Shown: positions 18,603 to 29,137, counted from the first letter of the stretch. The stretch is 45,703 bases of DNA from Pantoea agglomerans NBRC 102470 (GCF_001598475.1 NZ_BCZA01000015.1:1-45703), one strand, 5' to 3'. Notes: generated from the letters alone by a model not told the origin. A program made the numbers and translations.

Positions 18603-19391
18603 TTAACGAATTAATCCACGGGTTGAACGGGTGAAGAAATCGTAGAAAGGTTGCACTTCGCTGTGCTGCTGTGCGATGGCTTCGATCTCCGGTTTCACTT
18701 CCTCCAGCGTTCTGCCGCTGCGATAGAGCAACTTGTAGGCGTTGCGGATAGCGTGCAACGACTCTTTGCTGAAGCCACGACGCTTGAGACCTTCGATATT
18801 GATCCCGAACGGCGTAGCGTGGTTGCCCTGCGCAATAACGTAAGGCGGCACATCCTGCGCCACGCCCGAACAGCCGCCAACCATCACGTGAGCACCGATG
18901 ATGCACCACTGATGTACCGCTGTCATGCCGCCAATAATGGCGAAATCATCGACCGTCACGTGACCACCCAGGGTGGCGTTGTTGGCGAAGATACAGCGGT
19001 TGCCAATCACGCAGTCATGCGCGATGTGAGCATTAACCATCAGCAGATTATCGCTGCCCACTGTGGTGACCTGGCCACCCTGCGTGGTGCCGCGATGAAT
19101 CGTCACGCTTTCACGGATGCGGTTACGATCACCGATCTCAACCCGTGTTGGCTCACCGGCATATTTCAGATCCTGATTCACTTCGCCAATTGAGGCGAAC
19201 TGATAAATCTGATTATCTTTTCCGATGCGCGTGTGGCCGTTCACCACAACATGTGACTTCAGTACCGTTCCTTCACCGATCTCAACATTCGCACCAATAA
19301 AGCAAAACGGGCCAATGTGAACGCGGGCGCCAATAATAGCGCCCTCTTCGATGACAGAACTGGGATGGATAGTGGCTGTTGGATCAATCAC
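18603..19391 (-). CDS. lpxA: UDP-N-acetylglucosamine acyltransferase
   Basis: 262 aa, the same as in E. coli. It performs the first step of lipid A synthesis: transfer of a 3-hydroxyacyl chain from acyl carrier protein to the 3-OH of UDP-GlcNAc. The left-handed beta-helix built of hexapeptide repeats fills about residues 1-185; the catalytic His is in the AHIAHD segment near 125. A helical C-terminal domain follows. The start codon is GTG (19389-19391), as in E. coli. Three bases separate it from fabZ and three from lpxB. Confidence 0.97.
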   Translation of the reverse strand: MIDPTATIHPSSVIEEGAIIGARVHIGPFCFIGANVEIGEGTVLKSHVVVNGHTRIGKDNQIYQFASIGEVNQDLKYAGEPTRVEIGDRNRIRESVTIHRGTTQGGQVTTVGSDNLLMVNAHIAHDCVIGNRCIFANNATLGGHVTVDDFAIIGGMTAVHQWCIIGAHVMVGGCSGVAQDVPPYVIAQGNHATPFGINIEGLKRRGFSKESLHAIRNAYKLLYRSGRTLEEVKPEIEAIAQQHSEVQPFYDFFTRSTRGLIR

Positions 19392-19394
19392 GAA

Positions 19395-19850
19395 TTATGC
19401 CTCCCGGCTGCGGGCACACATCATGGTCGCTTCACAAACGATTTTACCGTCGACGGTCGCCACGCCTTTAAAGCGGGTCAGACCACGGCGGGTTTTCTCG
19501 AAAGTGACTTCCATGATCATTTGGTCGCCTGGTACCACAGGGCGCTTGAAACGGGCACTGTCGATACCGGCAAAGTAGTAGAGTTCGCCTGGCTCCAGTT
19601 TACCTACGCTTTTAAACGCCAGAATACCGGTAGCCTGCGCCATCGCTTCCAGGATCAGAACGCCAGGAAAAATCGGTTTACCAGGGAAATGCCCCTGGAA
19701 AAACGGTTCATTAACAGAAACGTTCTTCACTGCACGCAGGTATTTGTGCTCTTCAAATTCCAGCACGCGGTCTACCAGCAGAAACGGATAGCGGTGCGGC
19801 AGCAGCTCTAAAATCTCTTCAATTTTCAGAGTATGAGTTTCAGTAGTCAA
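19395..19850 (-). CDS. fabZ: 3-hydroxyacyl-[acyl-carrier-protein] dehydratase FabZ
   Basis: 151 aa, identical in length to E. coli FabZ. It dehydrates 3-hydroxyacyl-ACP in fatty acid elongation and so competes with LpxA and LpxD for hydroxyacyl-ACP. The hot-dog fold carries the signature [17 protein letters not shown] with catalytic His54 and Glu68. The start is TTG (19848-19850) behind an AGGAAGAG site, the same unusual start as in E. coli. It is preceded by a 152-bp gap containing a strong hairpin. Confidence 0.97.
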   Translation of the reverse strand: MTTETHTLKIEEILELLPHRYPFLLVDRVLEFEEHKYLRAVKNVSVNEPFFQGHFPGKPIFPGVLILEAMAQATGILAFKSVGKLEPGELYYFAGIDSARFKRPVVPGDQMIMEVTFEKTRRGLTRFKGVATVDGKIVCEATMMCARSREA

Positions 19851-19891
19851 AATACTCTTCCTGTCCTAAAAATCTGATGACATCAATAACA

Positions 19892-19927
19892 CGGCCTGCA
19901 CAGATCAAAATGATCTTCCGCAGGCCG
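19892..19927 (-). promoter_or_regulatory. Strong RNA hairpin between lpxD and fabZ
   Basis: An 8-bp perfect outer stem (CGGCCTGC with GCAGGCCG, 19892-19899 and 19920-19927), a small internal loop, a 6-bp inner stem (AGATCA with TGATCT) and an AAA loop. No T-run follows on the minus strand, so it is not a standard terminator. It may shape mRNA decay or limit readthrough. The structure is seen directly; the role is inferred. Confidence 0.6.
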
Positions 19928-20002
19928 CAAATAGGTTCTGTGGCGCCGGGCTTCCCTGCTTAACATTTTTATTATGAAAGCCGGTCAGTTTTGGGATGGC
20001 GG

Positions 20003-21028
20003 TTAGTCGTCTTTGCCGACCTTGCGCTCGATGGCTTTTAAGCGTTTGCTCATGTCATCGATGTTCATCACCAGCGCTGCAGTTTTGCGCCAGGTTTTGT
20101 TGGGTTGCAGCGGAATGCCTGATGAATAGACACCAGGCTCTGTGATAGGACGCATGACCATACCCATACCGGTCACCGTTACTTTGTCACAGATTTCCAT
20201 ATGGCCGTTAATGACGCTGGCACCGCCAATCATACAGTAACGCCCAATTTTCAAACTACCCGCCATGATCACACCGCCTGCAACCGCAGTATTGTCGCCA
20301 ATAACTACGTTGTGAGCGATCTGGCACTGGTTGTCTATGATAACACCATTGCCGATCAGAGTGTTATCCAGCGCACCGCGATCGATAGTGGTGCAGGCAC
20401 CTATTTCTACGCGATCGCCGATTATCACCGCGCCTAACTGCGGGATTTTCACCCAGTTACCACGATCGTTGGCATAGCCGAAACCATCAGAACCGATGAC
20501 GGTACCTGACTGAATCAGGCAATCCTGACCGATTTCAATTTCGTGATAAACAGAGACGTTGGCCCAGAGACGGGTACCGCTGCCGATACGGGTTTTTTTG
20601 CCAACAAAACATCCTGCACCAATGACCACGTTATCGCCCAGCTCAACATCCGCTTCGATCACCGCATTGGCGCCAATGGCGACGTTGCTGCCGAGTCGGG
20701 CTGAGGGATCGATCACTGCACTGGGGGCAATATTTTGCGCTGGCTGTGGCGTGGTATCGAGTATTTGTGCCATACGCGCATAGGTCAGGTAGGGATCTTT
20801 CACCACCAGCGCTGCGGTATTGCACCACTCCAGATCCGCTTCCGTCAGCACCACGGCTGAGGCCTTAATCAGGGCGAGTTGCTCGCGGTAACGGCTGTTT
20901 GCAAGAAAAGTGATTTGGCCAGTTGTGGCGGATTGCATAGAAGCAATGCCGGAGATGACGATATCGCCATCTCCGTGCAATTCTGCATCCAACTGCTGGG
21001 CTAAATCAGCCAGTCGAATAGATGACAT
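20003..21028 (-). CDS. lpxD: UDP-3-O-(3-hydroxyacyl)glucosamine N-acyltransferase
   Basis: 341 aa, the same as in E. coli. It adds the second hydroxyacyl chain, at the amine, to UDP-3-O-acylglucosamine in lipid A synthesis. The N-terminal uridine-binding domain (1-100) is followed by the hexapeptide-repeat beta-helix (about 100-290), which contains the catalytic His in the [11 protein letters not shown] stretch (near 239). A C-terminal helix ([12 protein letters not shown]) closes it. The ATG at 21026-21028 lies 3 bp after skp. Confidence 0.97.
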   Translation of the reverse strand: MSSIRLADLAQQLDAELHGDGDIVISGIASMQSATTGQITFLANSRYREQLALIKASAVVLTEADLEWCNTAALVVKDPYLTYARMAQILDTTPQPAQNIAPSAVIDPSARLGSNVAIGANAVIEADVELGDNVVIGAGCFVGKKTRIGSGTRLWANVSVYHEIEIGQDCLIQSGTVIGSDGFGYANDRGNWVKIPQLGAVIIGDRVEIGACTTIDRGALDNTLIGNGVIIDNQCQIAHNVVIGDNTAVAGGVIMAGSLKIGRYCMIGGASVINGHMEICDKVTVTGMGMVMRPITEPGVYSSGIPLQPNKTWRKTAALVMNIDDMSKRLKAIERKVGKDD

Positions 21029-21031
21029 GAA

Positions 21032-21529
21032 TTATTTAACCTGTTTCAGCACGTCAGCAGTGATGTCTTTTGCGTTTGACGCATAAGCCACCGCGTTAGC
21101 GTCGATCACGACGTCGTAACCATCGCTGTCAGCGACTTTCTTCACGGCATCCTGAATACGGCTCAGCAGCTTGTTACGCTCTTCCATCTGACGACGGCGA
21201 TTATCCTGCTCAAAAGACTGGGCTTTTGTAGAGAAAGCTTCACGCTGAGACATGACATCTTTTTCCATACGGCTGCGTTCGCTCGCCTTCATGGTAGAAC
21301 CGTCACGCTGCAGACGCTGCATTTTGGTTTGCAGATCGCGCTCCTGGCTCTGCAACTCAGTTGCACGGCCTTTGAACTCGTTTTCCAGCTGTTTAGCAAC
21401 AGTCGCACGTTGCGGTAACTGTTGGAAAATGCTGGACACGTTTACCACTGCAATTTTGTCGGCAGCCTGAACACCAGCGGAGACCGCTAAAGCAAGACCC
21501 AGACCTGCGGCACACAACAACTTTTTCAC
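21032..21529 (-). CDS. skp: Periplasmic chaperone Skp (OmpH)
   Basis: 165 aa (E. coli 161). Skp is a trimeric, jellyfish-shaped chaperone that holds unfolded outer-membrane proteins in the periplasm for delivery to BamA, encoded upstream. A signal peptide is cut after VQA (residue 22) before ADKIAVV. The middle (about 55-125) is a charged coiled coil forming the tentacles, and the end [10 protein letters not shown] is conserved. The start is GTG at 21527-21529 with AGGAGT five bases upstream, as in E. coli; a reading from 21589 would add 20 residues ahead of the signal peptide and is rejected. Confidence 0.96.
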   Translation of the reverse strand: MKKLLCAAGLGLALAVSAGVQAADKIAVVNVSSIFQQLPQRATVAKQLENEFKGRATELQSQERDLQTKMQRLQRDGSTMKASERSRMEKDVMSQREAFSTKAQSFEQDNRRRQMEERNKLLSRIQDAVKKVADSDGYDVVIDANAVAYASNAKDITADVLKQVK

Positions 21530-21553
21530 TATAAACTCCTTACCATCAACGTT

Positions 21554-21603
21554 TGTGTCAGCGACACAGTGTTTGCCCCGGAACAGCAACAGGTGCTGTC
21601 CGG
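21554..21603 (-). promoter_or_regulatory. Two adjacent hairpins between bamA and skp
   Basis: A 6-bp stem TGTGTC/GACACA with a 3-nt loop (21554-21568) lies next to a longer stem CCGGAACAGCA/TGCTGTCCGG with one bulged A (21578-21603). No T-tract follows either. They lie in the 110-nt bamA-skp spacer of the transcript and could tune the skp to bamA ratio. The role is inferred. Confidence 0.5.
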
Positions 21604-21639
21604 CAGCAATACTTCAGCTATGCATCCATGCTCAGAACA

Positions 21640-24051
21640 TTACCAGGTTTTACCAATGTTAAACTGGAACTGCTCTGACTTGTCTCCATCGACTTTCTTC
21701 ATCGGCTGGGCGTAAGAGAACACCAGCGGGCCGAGCGGTGACATCCACTGTAGCGCAACACCGCTGGATACACGGATATTGTTTGGATCGCTGTAGTCAG
21801 GAATGCCCGCCGCACGCGTTTCTGCGGTATTTTCCCAATGGGTATCCCACGCTGTACCGGCATCGACAAACACCGAGGTACGAACCGAGTTAGCATACTT
21901 CTCGCTCAGGAACGGCGTTGGCGTAATCAGCTCAAGGCTGGCAATCGCCATGGCGTTACCGCCCACCGCATCGTCAGACTTACAGACGCCATTTGGATCG
22001 GCGATTCGGCAGTTCGACGAGTTGTTATTTAAGTAGGCTGCTTTCGGTCCAATGGTGTTGGACTGGAAGCCGCGCACGGTGCTTGAACCACCGGCGTAGA
22101 AGTTCTCGTAGAACGGCATCTCTTTGCCGTCGAGACCATCGCCATAACCTACGCGACCACGGCCTAACAGCACCCAGGTACGATCCTGGTTAATCGGCAC
22201 ATACTGCTGAGTATCCAGCGTGGCCTTATAGAAGCTGTTATCCGAGCCCGGAATCGTCACCTTACCGTTCAGGTTGGTACGGTTACCGGACGTCGGGAAG
22301 AAGCCGCGGTCAAGGGTGTTATAAGTCCAGCCGTAGTTAAAGGTGAAGTCATCTGCTGAGAAATCACCTTCATCATTGAGCTGCTGCGGCTTGCCGACCG
22401 AGTCAAGATAACGCCACATCGCCACCTGCGGCTGCATGTTTGACAGGTCATTGTGGACATAGCCCAGACCGACACGCAGGGTGTTGTTTTCGTTAACCGG
22501 GAAGCCAAGCGTGCCATCCAGACCATAACTTTTGTTGGTATAGTCAGAAAGGTCCGCGTTATCTGCTTTAAAGTCGTTGTAGAACAGACGACCACCCAGA
22601 CTGACACCATCAACGGTGAAGTAAGGGTCAGTCAGCGAGAATTCAGCATAGGTCTGGTAATCGTTCTTGGTCCCGCTGATGCCCACGGTATTACCGGTGC
22701 CCAGCCAGTTATCCTGCGTGACGCCGACCTGGAAGCTCACACCACTTTCGGTGCCGTAGCCGACGCCGAAGTTAAAGGTACCGGTGTTACGCTCTTTAAC
22801 CTTGTAGACCACGTCAACCTGGTCCGGCGAACCTGGCACACGCTGAGTATCCACATCAACGGTTTCAAAGTAACCGGTACGGTTCAGGCGCTCTTTACCC
22901 TGTTCAACCAGATCGCTGCCCAGCCACGCGCCTTCCATCTGACGCATTTCGCGACGTAACACGGAGTCTTTCGACGTGTCATTGCCTTCGAAACGGACGT
23001 TACGGACATAATAACGGTTACCCGCATCCACATTGATATGCAGTTTTACGGTTTTATCGGCGTCGTTGATTTCTGGCTGTGTTGCCACGCGCGGATAGGC
23101 ATAGCCGTAGCGGCCCAGCAGTTTCTTGATGTCATCTTCCATTTTCGTGACTTTGGCGCCGTTATAAAGCTCGCCCGCCGGAATCTTGGTCAGATGTTCA
23201 ATTTCTGCTGAATGGCCCGCCATGCTGCCATTGACGATCACGCCAGCGATTTTGTACTGGTCACCTTCGGTGATGTTCACCGTGATGTAGATGCCTTTTT
23301 TATCAGGCGTCAGGCTGACCTGCGTCGAATCGATGTTAAAGCGTGCATAGCCACGATCCAGATAGAAGCTGCGCAGGGTCTCGAGGTCACCCGCCAGTTT
23401 CTGCTTCTGATATTTACGATCGCCGACCACGTTCCACCATGGCACTTCATCGCGCAGCTGGAAGCGGGAAATCAGCTCATCGGAGCTAAAGGCTTTATTA
23501 CCGACGATGTTGATCTGCTGAATTTTTGCAGAGACACCTTCAGTAAAGACCAGCTTCAGATCCACACGATTACGCGGCAGTGGCGTGACCACGGCTTTCA
23601 CGTTGGCGGTATATTTACCTACGCTGTAGTAGAAATCCTCAAGCCCCTTCTCGATAGAGGAGATGGTGGTACGGTCCAGCGCTTCGCCGACACGGACACC
23701 TGAGGCTTCCAGATTTTGTTTGAGCTGATCCTCTTTCACCGCTTTGTTACCGGTGAAGGTAATGCTGGCAATGGTAGGACGTTCTTTGACCTGGACAATC
23801 AGCGTTGTACCGTCTCGCAGGACCTGAACATCCTCAAAGTTGCCAGTAGCGAACAGCGAGCGAATGGTATTTCTGACATCATCGTCATTCACCGTATCGC
23901 CAACCCGTACTGGCATGCTCAGCAGAGCCGCGCCGACGGCGACTCGCTGCAGCCCTTCGAAATGAATATCCTTCACTACGAAATCGTCTGCACCGTAAAC
24001 GGTGGCGCTGCTAAACAGCAGCGACGCTATGAGCAACTTTTTCATCGCCAT
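21640..24051 (-). CDS. bamA: Outer membrane protein assembly factor BamA
   Basis: 803 aa (E. coli 810). BamA is the essential core of the complex that folds beta-barrels into the outer membrane. A signal peptide is cut after residue 20 (VYG), five POTRA domains cover about 21-420, and a 16-strand barrel follows. The loop 6 VRGF motif (SSTVRGFQS) and the terminal FNIGKTW are present. The extracellular loop keeps a cysteine pair ([12 protein letters not shown]), but the loop is shorter than in E. coli. The start MAMKKLL at 24049-24051 matches the family; an upstream in-frame start adds 8 residues. Confidence 0.97.
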   Translation of the reverse strand: MAMKKLLIASLLFSSATVYGADDFVVKDIHFEGLQRVAVGAALLSMPVRVGDTVNDDDVRNTIRSLFATGNFEDVQVLRDGTTLIVQVKERPTIASITFTGNKAVKEDQLKQNLEASGVRVGEALDRTTISSIEKGLEDFYYSVGKYTANVKAVVTPLPRNRVDLKLVFTEGVSAKIQQINIVGNKAFSSDELISRFQLRDEVPWWNVVGDRKYQKQKLAGDLETLRSFYLDRGYARFNIDSTQVSLTPDKKGIYITVNITEGDQYKIAGVIVNGSMAGHSAEIEHLTKIPAGELYNGAKVTKMEDDIKKLLGRYGYAYPRVATQPEINDADKTVKLHINVDAGNRYYVRNVRFEGNDTSKDSVLRREMRQMEGAWLGSDLVEQGKERLNRTGYFETVDVDTQRVPGSPDQVDVVYKVKERNTGTFNFGVGYGTESGVSFQVGVTQDNWLGTGNTVGISGTKNDYQTYAEFSLTDPYFTVDGVSLGGRLFYNDFKADNADLSDYTNKSYGLDGTLGFPVNENNTLRVGLGYVHNDLSNMQPQVAMWRYLDSVGKPQQLNDEGDFSADDFTFNYGWTYNTLDRGFFPTSGNRTNLNGKVTIPGSDNSFYKATLDTQQYVPINQDRTWVLLGRGRVGYGDGLDGKEMPFYENFYAGGSSTVRGFQSNTIGPKAAYLNNNSSNCRIADPNGVCKSDDAVGGNAMAIASLELITPTPFLSEKYANSVRTSVFVDAGTAWDTHWENTAETRAAGIPDYSDPNNIRVSSGVALQWMSPLGPLVFSYAQPMKKVDGDKSEQFQFNIGKTW

Positions 24052-24102
24052 CGTTGTTATGCGTTTTCCTAACACATCCCTCGAATGTTCGCGTTCCAGC
24101 GG

Positions 24103-25449
24103 TTACAAACGTGAGAAATCATTGAAAAGTGCAAGCCCCATTAACAGCACCAGTAAAATTGAACCGATGCGATAACTAAAGTCCTGAACTCGCTCGGACA
24201 CCGGTCCACCCTTGATCTTTTCGATCGCCAGGAAGAGCAAGTGCCCACCATCTAAAACCGGCAGAGGGAACAGGTTGATGATGCCCAGGTTGACGCTAAT
24301 CAACGCCAGGAACATCAGGTAGTAAATCAACCCATACTCTGCTGACAACCCTGCACCCTGCGCAATCGAAATTGGCCCGCTCAGGTTGTTCAGCTTCACA
24401 TCACCGGTTATTAACTTGCCCAGCATGGAGACGGTGAGCTTCATCAGTTGCCAGGTTTTTACACTAGCTTCACCGATAGCCGCAAACGCGCCATACTGTC
24501 TTACCGTCTTGTACTCTTCTGGCAGAGGAACAATGCGCGGAATGACACCCGCAAATCCCGCTTTACTGCCAGATTTCGCTTCTGGCGTCATCGTCAGCGC
24601 AATAGACTCACCGCCGCGATCCACCTCAAGCGCCATGCTTTTGCCGGGGTTATCCCGGACCTGCATGACAAAAGTCTGCCACTGCGATAATGGCTGACCA
24701 TCGACTTTAACGATCCTGTCGCCTGCTTGCAAACCGGCTTCACTGGCTGGCGAGTTCGCCTGCACTTCTGCCAGCGTGGTCTCAATCTGCGGACCGCGTG
24801 GCTGAATCCCTAACGCGACGACCGGATCCTGCTTATCAGGCTCAAACTGCCAGTTACGCAAATCCAGCTGTTTCTGCTGGGTCGCGTCCTCGCCAAATCG
24901 AGCCACCGTTAAGGTGGTGCTGCTGTCGCCGATTTTACCCACCAGCGCCATACGCACAGCATCCCAGTCAGGCGTTTCGATACCGTCAACAGCCTTAAGT
25001 TCCATGCCGGGCGTAATTTGAGCTTCCGCAGCCACCGAACCGTTTAAAATTTCACCGATTACCGGGCGCACGCCGGGCACGCCGTGAATAAACACAACCC
25101 AGTAGGCAAAGATGGCAAAGATGAAATTAGCGACAGGACCTGCCGCAATGATGGAGGCGCGTTGCCAGACGGCTTTGTTGTTAAAAGCCTGATTACGAAA
25201 TTCGGCTGGCACGCTTTCAACACGCTCGTCGAGCATTTTAACGTAGCCGCCAAGGGGAATCAGCGCGATGACAAATTCGGTGCCGTGGCGATCACGGCGC
25301 TGCCAGAGCGACTTACCAAAACCAATGGAAAAGCGCTCAACTTTGACGCCACAGCGACGAGCGACCCAGAAATGTCCAAACTCATGAACGGTAATTAATA
25401 CGCCCAGCGCAACGATAAAGGCGACGAAACTCCAGAGTATGCTCAACAT
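24103..25449 (-). CDS. rseP: Site-2 protease RseP (regulator of sigma-E)
   Basis: 448 aa (E. coli 450). It is the inner-membrane zinc protease that makes the second cut of anti-sigma factor RseA after DegS, freeing sigma-E, and also clears signal peptides. The zinc motif HEFGH (22-26) lies in the first membrane segment. Two tandem periplasmic PDZ domains occupy about 115-310, and the [12 protein letters not shown] motif near 395-405 supplies the third ligand. At least four hydrophobic segments are visible. A sigma-E-like promoter motif for bamA lies inside this gene. Confidence 0.97.
   Translation of the reverse strand: MLSILWSFVAFIVALGVLITVHEFGHFWVARRCGVKVERFSIGFGKSLWQRRDRHGTEFVIALIPLGGYVKMLDERVESVPAEFRNQAFNNKAVWQRASIIAAGPVANFIFAIFAYWVVFIHGVPGVRPVIGEILNGSVAAEAQITPGMELKAVDGIETPDWDAVRMALVGKIGDSSTTLTVARFGEDATQQKQLDLRNWQFEPDKQDPVVALGIQPRGPQIETTLAEVQANSPASEAGLQAGDRIVKVDGQPLSQWQTFVMQVRDNPGKSMALEVDRGGESIALTMTPEAKSGSKAGFAGVIPRIVPLPEEYKTVRQYGAFAAIGEASVKTWQLMKLTVSMLGKLITGDVKLNNLSGPISIAQGAGLSAEYGLIYYLMFLALISVNLGIINLFPLPVLDGGHLLFLAIEKIKGGPVSERVQDFSYRIGSILLVLLMGLALFNDFSRL
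24976..25003 (-). promoter_or_regulatory. Candidate sigma-E promoter inside rseP
   Basis: On the minus strand GGAACTT (24997-25003), a 16-bp spacer and TCGAA (24976-24980). The -35 is a perfect sigma-E match and the spacing equals that of the degP promoter in this window; the -10 differs by one base from TCAAA. It would drive the downstream bamA-skp-lpxD cluster, known sigma-E targets in E. coli. It lies within coding sequence, so part of the match could be coincidence. Confidence 0.5.
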
Positions 25450-25461
25450 CTTTGCCTGTCC

Positions 25462-26319
25462 TTAAAGGGTGCGAAACACCAGCAGCAATAAACAGGCAAA
25501 CACCGGCACCGCCGCAGTCAGACTATCAATACGATCAAGAATGCCGCCGTGACCAGGAATCAGATTACCACTGTCTTTGATGCCCGCTTCACGTTTAAAC
25601 ATGCTCTCAGTGAGGTCGCCCAGCACAGAAGCCAGCGTCGCGATAATCGCGCAAATCACCAGCGTACCGGTGGAAACCGTCAGTGGCGCCAGCGTCGCAA
25701 ACAGCACTGCAATCAGCGCCGAGGTGACCAGACCGCCCAGGAAGCCTTCCCAGGTTTTGCCTGGTGAGACCTTTGGCGCCAGCTTGTGCTTGCCGAACAT
25801 CTTGCCAAACATATAAGCACCTGAATCCGCTCCCCATACCAGCAGCAACACAAACAGCAGCCACCAGGCACCGGCGAAGTGGTCGGTGTCATAGTGATAC
25901 TGGCGCAACGCCACCATGCCCCAGAAAAAAGGGACCAGCGTTAACACGCCAAACAGTAAGCGAAGGGGACGCGAATGGCGCCAGAAGGCCGCAGAAGCGG
26001 GATAGGAGAGCACTAGCAGCAGTGCAACGACCCACCACACCAGCGACGCCCAAAGCGATGTCGCGATCTGTGGCAGATGCACCGTGTGTTGATAAGGTGG
26101 CAGCGTAAACTGCATCAGCGCCAGCAGCAGACCACAAAGTACAGCCAGCCAGACGCGCTGTTGCCGTGATGCCATCCCTGCAAACTGACCCCATTCCCAG
26201 GCTGCCAGCATGCAGATAACGATTGTTGTCAGGGCGAAGCCAACAGGCGGTAACCAGAACAGTGCAGCTATTACCAGCGGAATTAATATCAACGCGGTAA
26301 TCAGACGAGACTTCAGCAA
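25462..26319 (-). CDS. cdsA: Phosphatidate cytidylyltransferase
   Basis: 285 aa, the same as in E. coli. It makes CDP-diacylglycerol from phosphatidate and CTP in the inner membrane, the precursor of all membrane phospholipids. It is very hydrophobic, with about eight membrane segments. The C-terminal signature runs SMFKREAGIKDSG, then LIPGHGGILDRIDSL. The start codon is TTG (26317-26319) behind a G-rich ribosome site, as in E. coli. It lies 12 bp upstream of rseP and 18 bp after ispU. Confidence 0.97.
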   Translation of the reverse strand: MLKSRLITALILIPLVIAALFWLPPVGFALTTIVICMLAAWEWGQFAGMASRQQRVWLAVLCGLLLALMQFTLPPYQHTVHLPQIATSLWASLVWWVVALLLVLSYPASAAFWRHSRPLRLLFGVLTLVPFFWGMVALRQYHYDTDHFAGAWWLLFVLLLVWGADSGAYMFGKMFGKHKLAPKVSPGKTWEGFLGGLVTSALIAVLFATLAPLTVSTGTLVICAIIATLASVLGDLTESMFKREAGIKDSGNLIPGHGGILDRIDSLTAAVPVFACLLLLVFRTL

Positions 26320-26337
26320 AGGTTACCCCCAGATTGC

Positions 26338-27090
26338 TCAGGCGCCGCCTGGTGCAGCGCCGCCAAAACGACGCTCCCGCAGAGAGAATGCATTCAGTGC
26401 ACCTTCAAAAACGTGTTCATCGAAATCCGGCCAGAGCACATCGGTAAAATAGAATTCAGCATAGGCAATCTGCCACAGCAGGAAGTTGCTAATCCGATGC
26501 TCTCCCCCGGTCCTTATCACTAAATCCACTGGCGCCAGCTCCTGCATACAGAGCTGCGACGTCAGGCTCTCTTCGGTAATCTGGTCAGGTCGCAGTAATC
26601 CTTCCTGAACCTGTTCAGCCAGTTTTTTCACGCCTTCGATAATATCCCAACGGCCGCCATAGTTGGCAGCAATGTTGAGCGTCAGGCCACTATTATTTGC
26701 GGTCAGCGTCTCAGAACGGCGAATACGTTCCTGAATACGCGGGCTGAAACGGCTGGTATCGCCAATGACGCGTAAGCGAACATTGTGTTTGTGCAGGCTC
26801 TTCACTTCACTATCAAGCGCCCAGACAAAGAGTTCCATTAATGCGGTGACTTCCTGCGGCGGACGACTCCAGTTTTCACTGCTGAAGGCGTAAAGCGTCA
26901 GGGCTTCAAGATTGTTACTGACCGCAAAGCTGACGGCACGGCGTACCGATTTAACGCCAGCTTTGTGGCCTGAAATGCGCAATTTTCCCTGATTTTTGGC
27001 CCAGCGGCCATTGCCATCCATGATGATAGCGACGTGGCGCGGACCGTTTCCCTGCTGGTCATCAGTGTTGTTGTGATTGTTAGACGACAT
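26338..27090 (-). CDS. ispU: Undecaprenyl diphosphate synthase
   Basis: 250 aa (E. coli 253; also called uppS). This cis-prenyltransferase adds eight isopentenyl units to farnesyl diphosphate to make the C55 carrier for peptidoglycan and O-antigen. Motif I HVAIIMDGNGRWAK gives catalytic Asp25, with GHKAG, TLYAFSSENWSRP and the RTGGEHRISNFLLWQ segment following. The N-terminal 15 residues are polar and variable, and the C-terminus is Gly-rich (RRFGGAAPGGA). The adjacent genes dxr and cdsA make its precursor and use the same membrane. Confidence 0.97.
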   Translation of the reverse strand: MSSNNHNNTDDQQGNGPRHVAIIMDGNGRWAKNQGKLRISGHKAGVKSVRRAVSFAVSNNLEALTLYAFSSENWSRPPQEVTALMELFVWALDSEVKSLHKHNVRLRVIGDTSRFSPRIQERIRRSETLTANNSGLTLNIAANYGGRWDIIEGVKKLAEQVQEGLLRPDQITEESLTSQLCMQELAPVDLVIRTGGEHRISNFLLWQIAYAEFYFTDVLWPDFDEHVFEGALNAFSLRERRFGGAAPGGA

Positions 27091-27271
27091 AACGCTTAAC
27101 CAATTCCTTTCATCAGAAATGCTGTGGTTTCTGAATACATTGCGCCCGATTCAAATCCCGACACACTCTCAGTGCCGGGCCACACCGAATTCGGTGACAG
27201 ACCGTGAAACGCGAGCCAGCGACTATATCATTTTCACCTGAAGCGAACAAATGGCCTCATAACGATCGGCA

Positions 27272-28468
27272 TCACGACGTGAAACGCGGCAACATTTCTG
27301 TCGCCAGCGCGCGCGCAGTGCGATCGATTTCAAGGACAGCGTCCACCGAATCCGGCTCCGGACACACTTGTGCCGCCATCACCTCACTATTAAGCGCGGC
27401 AATGTCGGTGAAGCGGATCTGGTGATTCAGGAAAGCCGCGACGGCAACCTCGTTGGCTGCATTCAGCGTGGTGGTCGCCGCCTGCCCTGCATCACAGGCA
27501 TCAATGGCCAGTTTCAGACAGGGGTAGCGACTAAAATCAGGTTCTGCAAAGGAGAGCGCCGACATGCGGGTAAAATCCAGCGGCGTCACGCCTGCATTGA
27601 TGCGCGAAGGCCAGGCCATGCTGTGGGCAATCGGCGTACGCATATCAGGAGAACCTAATTGAGCCAGCACGCTGCCATCGCAGTATCGCACCATGGAGTG
27701 AATCACCGACTGTGGGTGGAGTATCACTTCCATCTGCGCTGCGCTGGCATTAAACAACCAACGGGCTTCAATGTACTCAAGACCTTTATTCATCATGGTG
27801 GCCGAATCGACAGAGATTTTTCTCCCCATCGACCAGTTCGGATGTGCACAGGCCTGATCTGGCGACATGGCGCTGAGATCCGCTAAATCTGTGTCACGAA
27901 AAGGACCACCCGATCCCGTAAGGATAATCGACTCAATGCCATTATCCCGCAGGTCAGCGTAACCTAACTGATGCTGGATGGTAGCCGGTAAACTCTGAAA
28001 AATGGCGTTATGCTCGCTGTCGACCGGTAGTAACTGTGCGTTATGATGACGCACGGCCTCCATAAACAAACGGCCGCAGGTGACAAGCGATTCTTTGTTG
28101 GCCAGCAGCACCGTTTTTCCGGCGCGAATGGCCGCCAGCGTCGGCAGCAAACCCGATGCGCCAACGATCGCCGCCATCACCTGATCCACCTCATCCAGCG
28201 CGGCCAGCTCACAGGCTGCCTGAACGCCGGAGAGCACTTCAGTATTGACCCTGATTGCTCTCAGTCGCTCACGCAACGCAGCGGCGGATGCCTCGTCTGC
28301 CATGCAGGCGAAGCGCGGTGTAAAGGCCGCACACTGCTCGGCCATCAGCGCCACGTTATGGCCGGCAACCAGCGCCGTAATCTGATAAAGCGCCGGGTTG
28401 GCGCGCACCACCGCCAGCGTACTGGTGCCGATAGAGCCGGTGGATCCCAGCAGAGTTAATCGCTTCAT
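27272..28468 (-). CDS. dxr: 1-deoxy-D-xylulose 5-phosphate reductoisomerase
   Basis: 398 aa, the same as in E. coli (also ispC). It converts DXP to 2-C-methylerythritol 4-phosphate with NADPH, the committed step of the MEP isoprenoid pathway and target of fosmidomycin. The N-terminal NADPH motif [13 protein letters not shown] and the metal-binding [10 protein letters not shown] and NKGLEYIEA segments are present. The ATG is at 28466-28468. It lies between frr (111-bp gap with an inverted repeat) and ispU (181-bp gap in which I see no further clear feature). Confidence 0.98.
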   Translation of the reverse strand: MKRLTLLGSTGSIGTSTLAVVRANPALYQITALVAGHNVALMAEQCAAFTPRFACMADEASAAALRERLRAIRVNTEVLSGVQAACELAALDEVDQVMAAIVGASGLLPTLAAIRAGKTVLLANKESLVTCGRLFMEAVRHHNAQLLPVDSEHNAIFQSLPATIQHQLGYADLRDNGIESIILTGSGGPFRDTDLADLSAMSPDQACAHPNWSMGRKISVDSATMMNKGLEYIEARWLFNASAAQMEVILHPQSVIHSMVRYCDGSVLAQLGSPDMRTPIAHSMAWPSRINAGVTPLDFTRMSALSFAEPDFSRYPCLKLAIDACDAGQAATTTLNAANEVAVAAFLNHQIRFTDIAALNSEVMAAQVCPEPDSVDAVLEIDRTARALATEMLPRFTS

Positions 28469-28510
28469 GAAGCTATCCGTGTGAAGTCAGCGTGCCCACA
28501 GGCACAATGT

Positions 28511-28562
28511 AAAACGCCGCCAGATGTCGCATTCATACGAATACCTCTCTGTACGGCGTTTT
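28511..28562 (-). terminator. Possible terminator between frr and dxr
   Basis: Inverted repeat AAAACGCCG (28511-28519) and CGGCGTTTT (28554-28562), 9 bp perfect but with a 34-nt loop. On the minus strand the 3' arm ends in TTTT. It may be a weak terminator for frr or an attenuator before dxr; the long loop lowers confidence. Confidence 0.45.
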
Positions 28563-28579
28563 GTCCGGCAGTGATGGGA

Positions 28580-29137
28580 TTAGAAATCCATCAGCTCCGT
28601 CTCTTTTTCTGACAGTGCAGCATCAACTTTCTTGATGTACGCATCGGTCATTTTTTGCACTTCATCCTGCGCACGACGTTCGTCGTCTTCGCTGATCTCT
28701 TTATCTTTCAGCAGCGCTTTGATTTTATCGTTGGCATCGCGACGGACGTTACGTACCGACACACGGCCCTGCTCGGCTTCGCCGCGCACGATTTTAATCA
28801 GATCTTTACGACGCTCTTCTGTCAGCGCAGGCAGCGGAACACGGATGTCGGTACCGGCTGAACTTGGGTTCAGACCGAGATCGGACTTCATGATCGCTTT
28901 TTCGACTGCCGGACTCAGTGAACGATCAAACACGTTGATTTTCAGCGTGCGTGAATCTTCCACAGTGACAGAAGCCAGCTGACGCAGTGGCGTCGGCGTG
29001 CCGTAATATTCGACGACGATGCCGTCGAGCAGCGAAGGTGAAGCACGACCGGTGCGCACTTTGCTGATGGTGGTTTTGAATGCTTCAACGCATTTTTCCA
29101 TGCGCGTGTCAGCATCTTTTTTGATGTCGTTAATCAC
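28580..29137 (-). CDS. frr: Ribosome recycling factor
   Basis: 185 aa, the same as in E. coli. RRF splits post-termination ribosomes together with EF-G. It has the two-domain L-shape: a three-helix bundle (1-30 and 105-185) with a small beta/alpha domain between. Conserved segments are [20 protein letters not shown] and [20 protein letters not shown]. The start is GTG at 29135-29137 (VINDIKKD), aligned with the E. coli N-terminus (ISDIRKD), which I recall as also GTG; reading from 29239 adds 34 unrelated residues. It lies 143 bp downstream of pyrH, with no clear terminator between. Confidence 0.96.
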   Translation of the reverse strand: MINDIKKDADTRMEKCVEAFKTTISKVRTGRASPSLLDGIVVEYYGTPTPLRQLASVTVEDSRTLKINVFDRSLSPAVEKAIMKSDLGLNPSSAGTDIRVPLPALTEERRKDLIKIVRGEAEQGRVSVRNVRRDANDKIKALLKDKEISEDDERRAQDEVQKMTDAYIKKVDAALSEKETELMDF

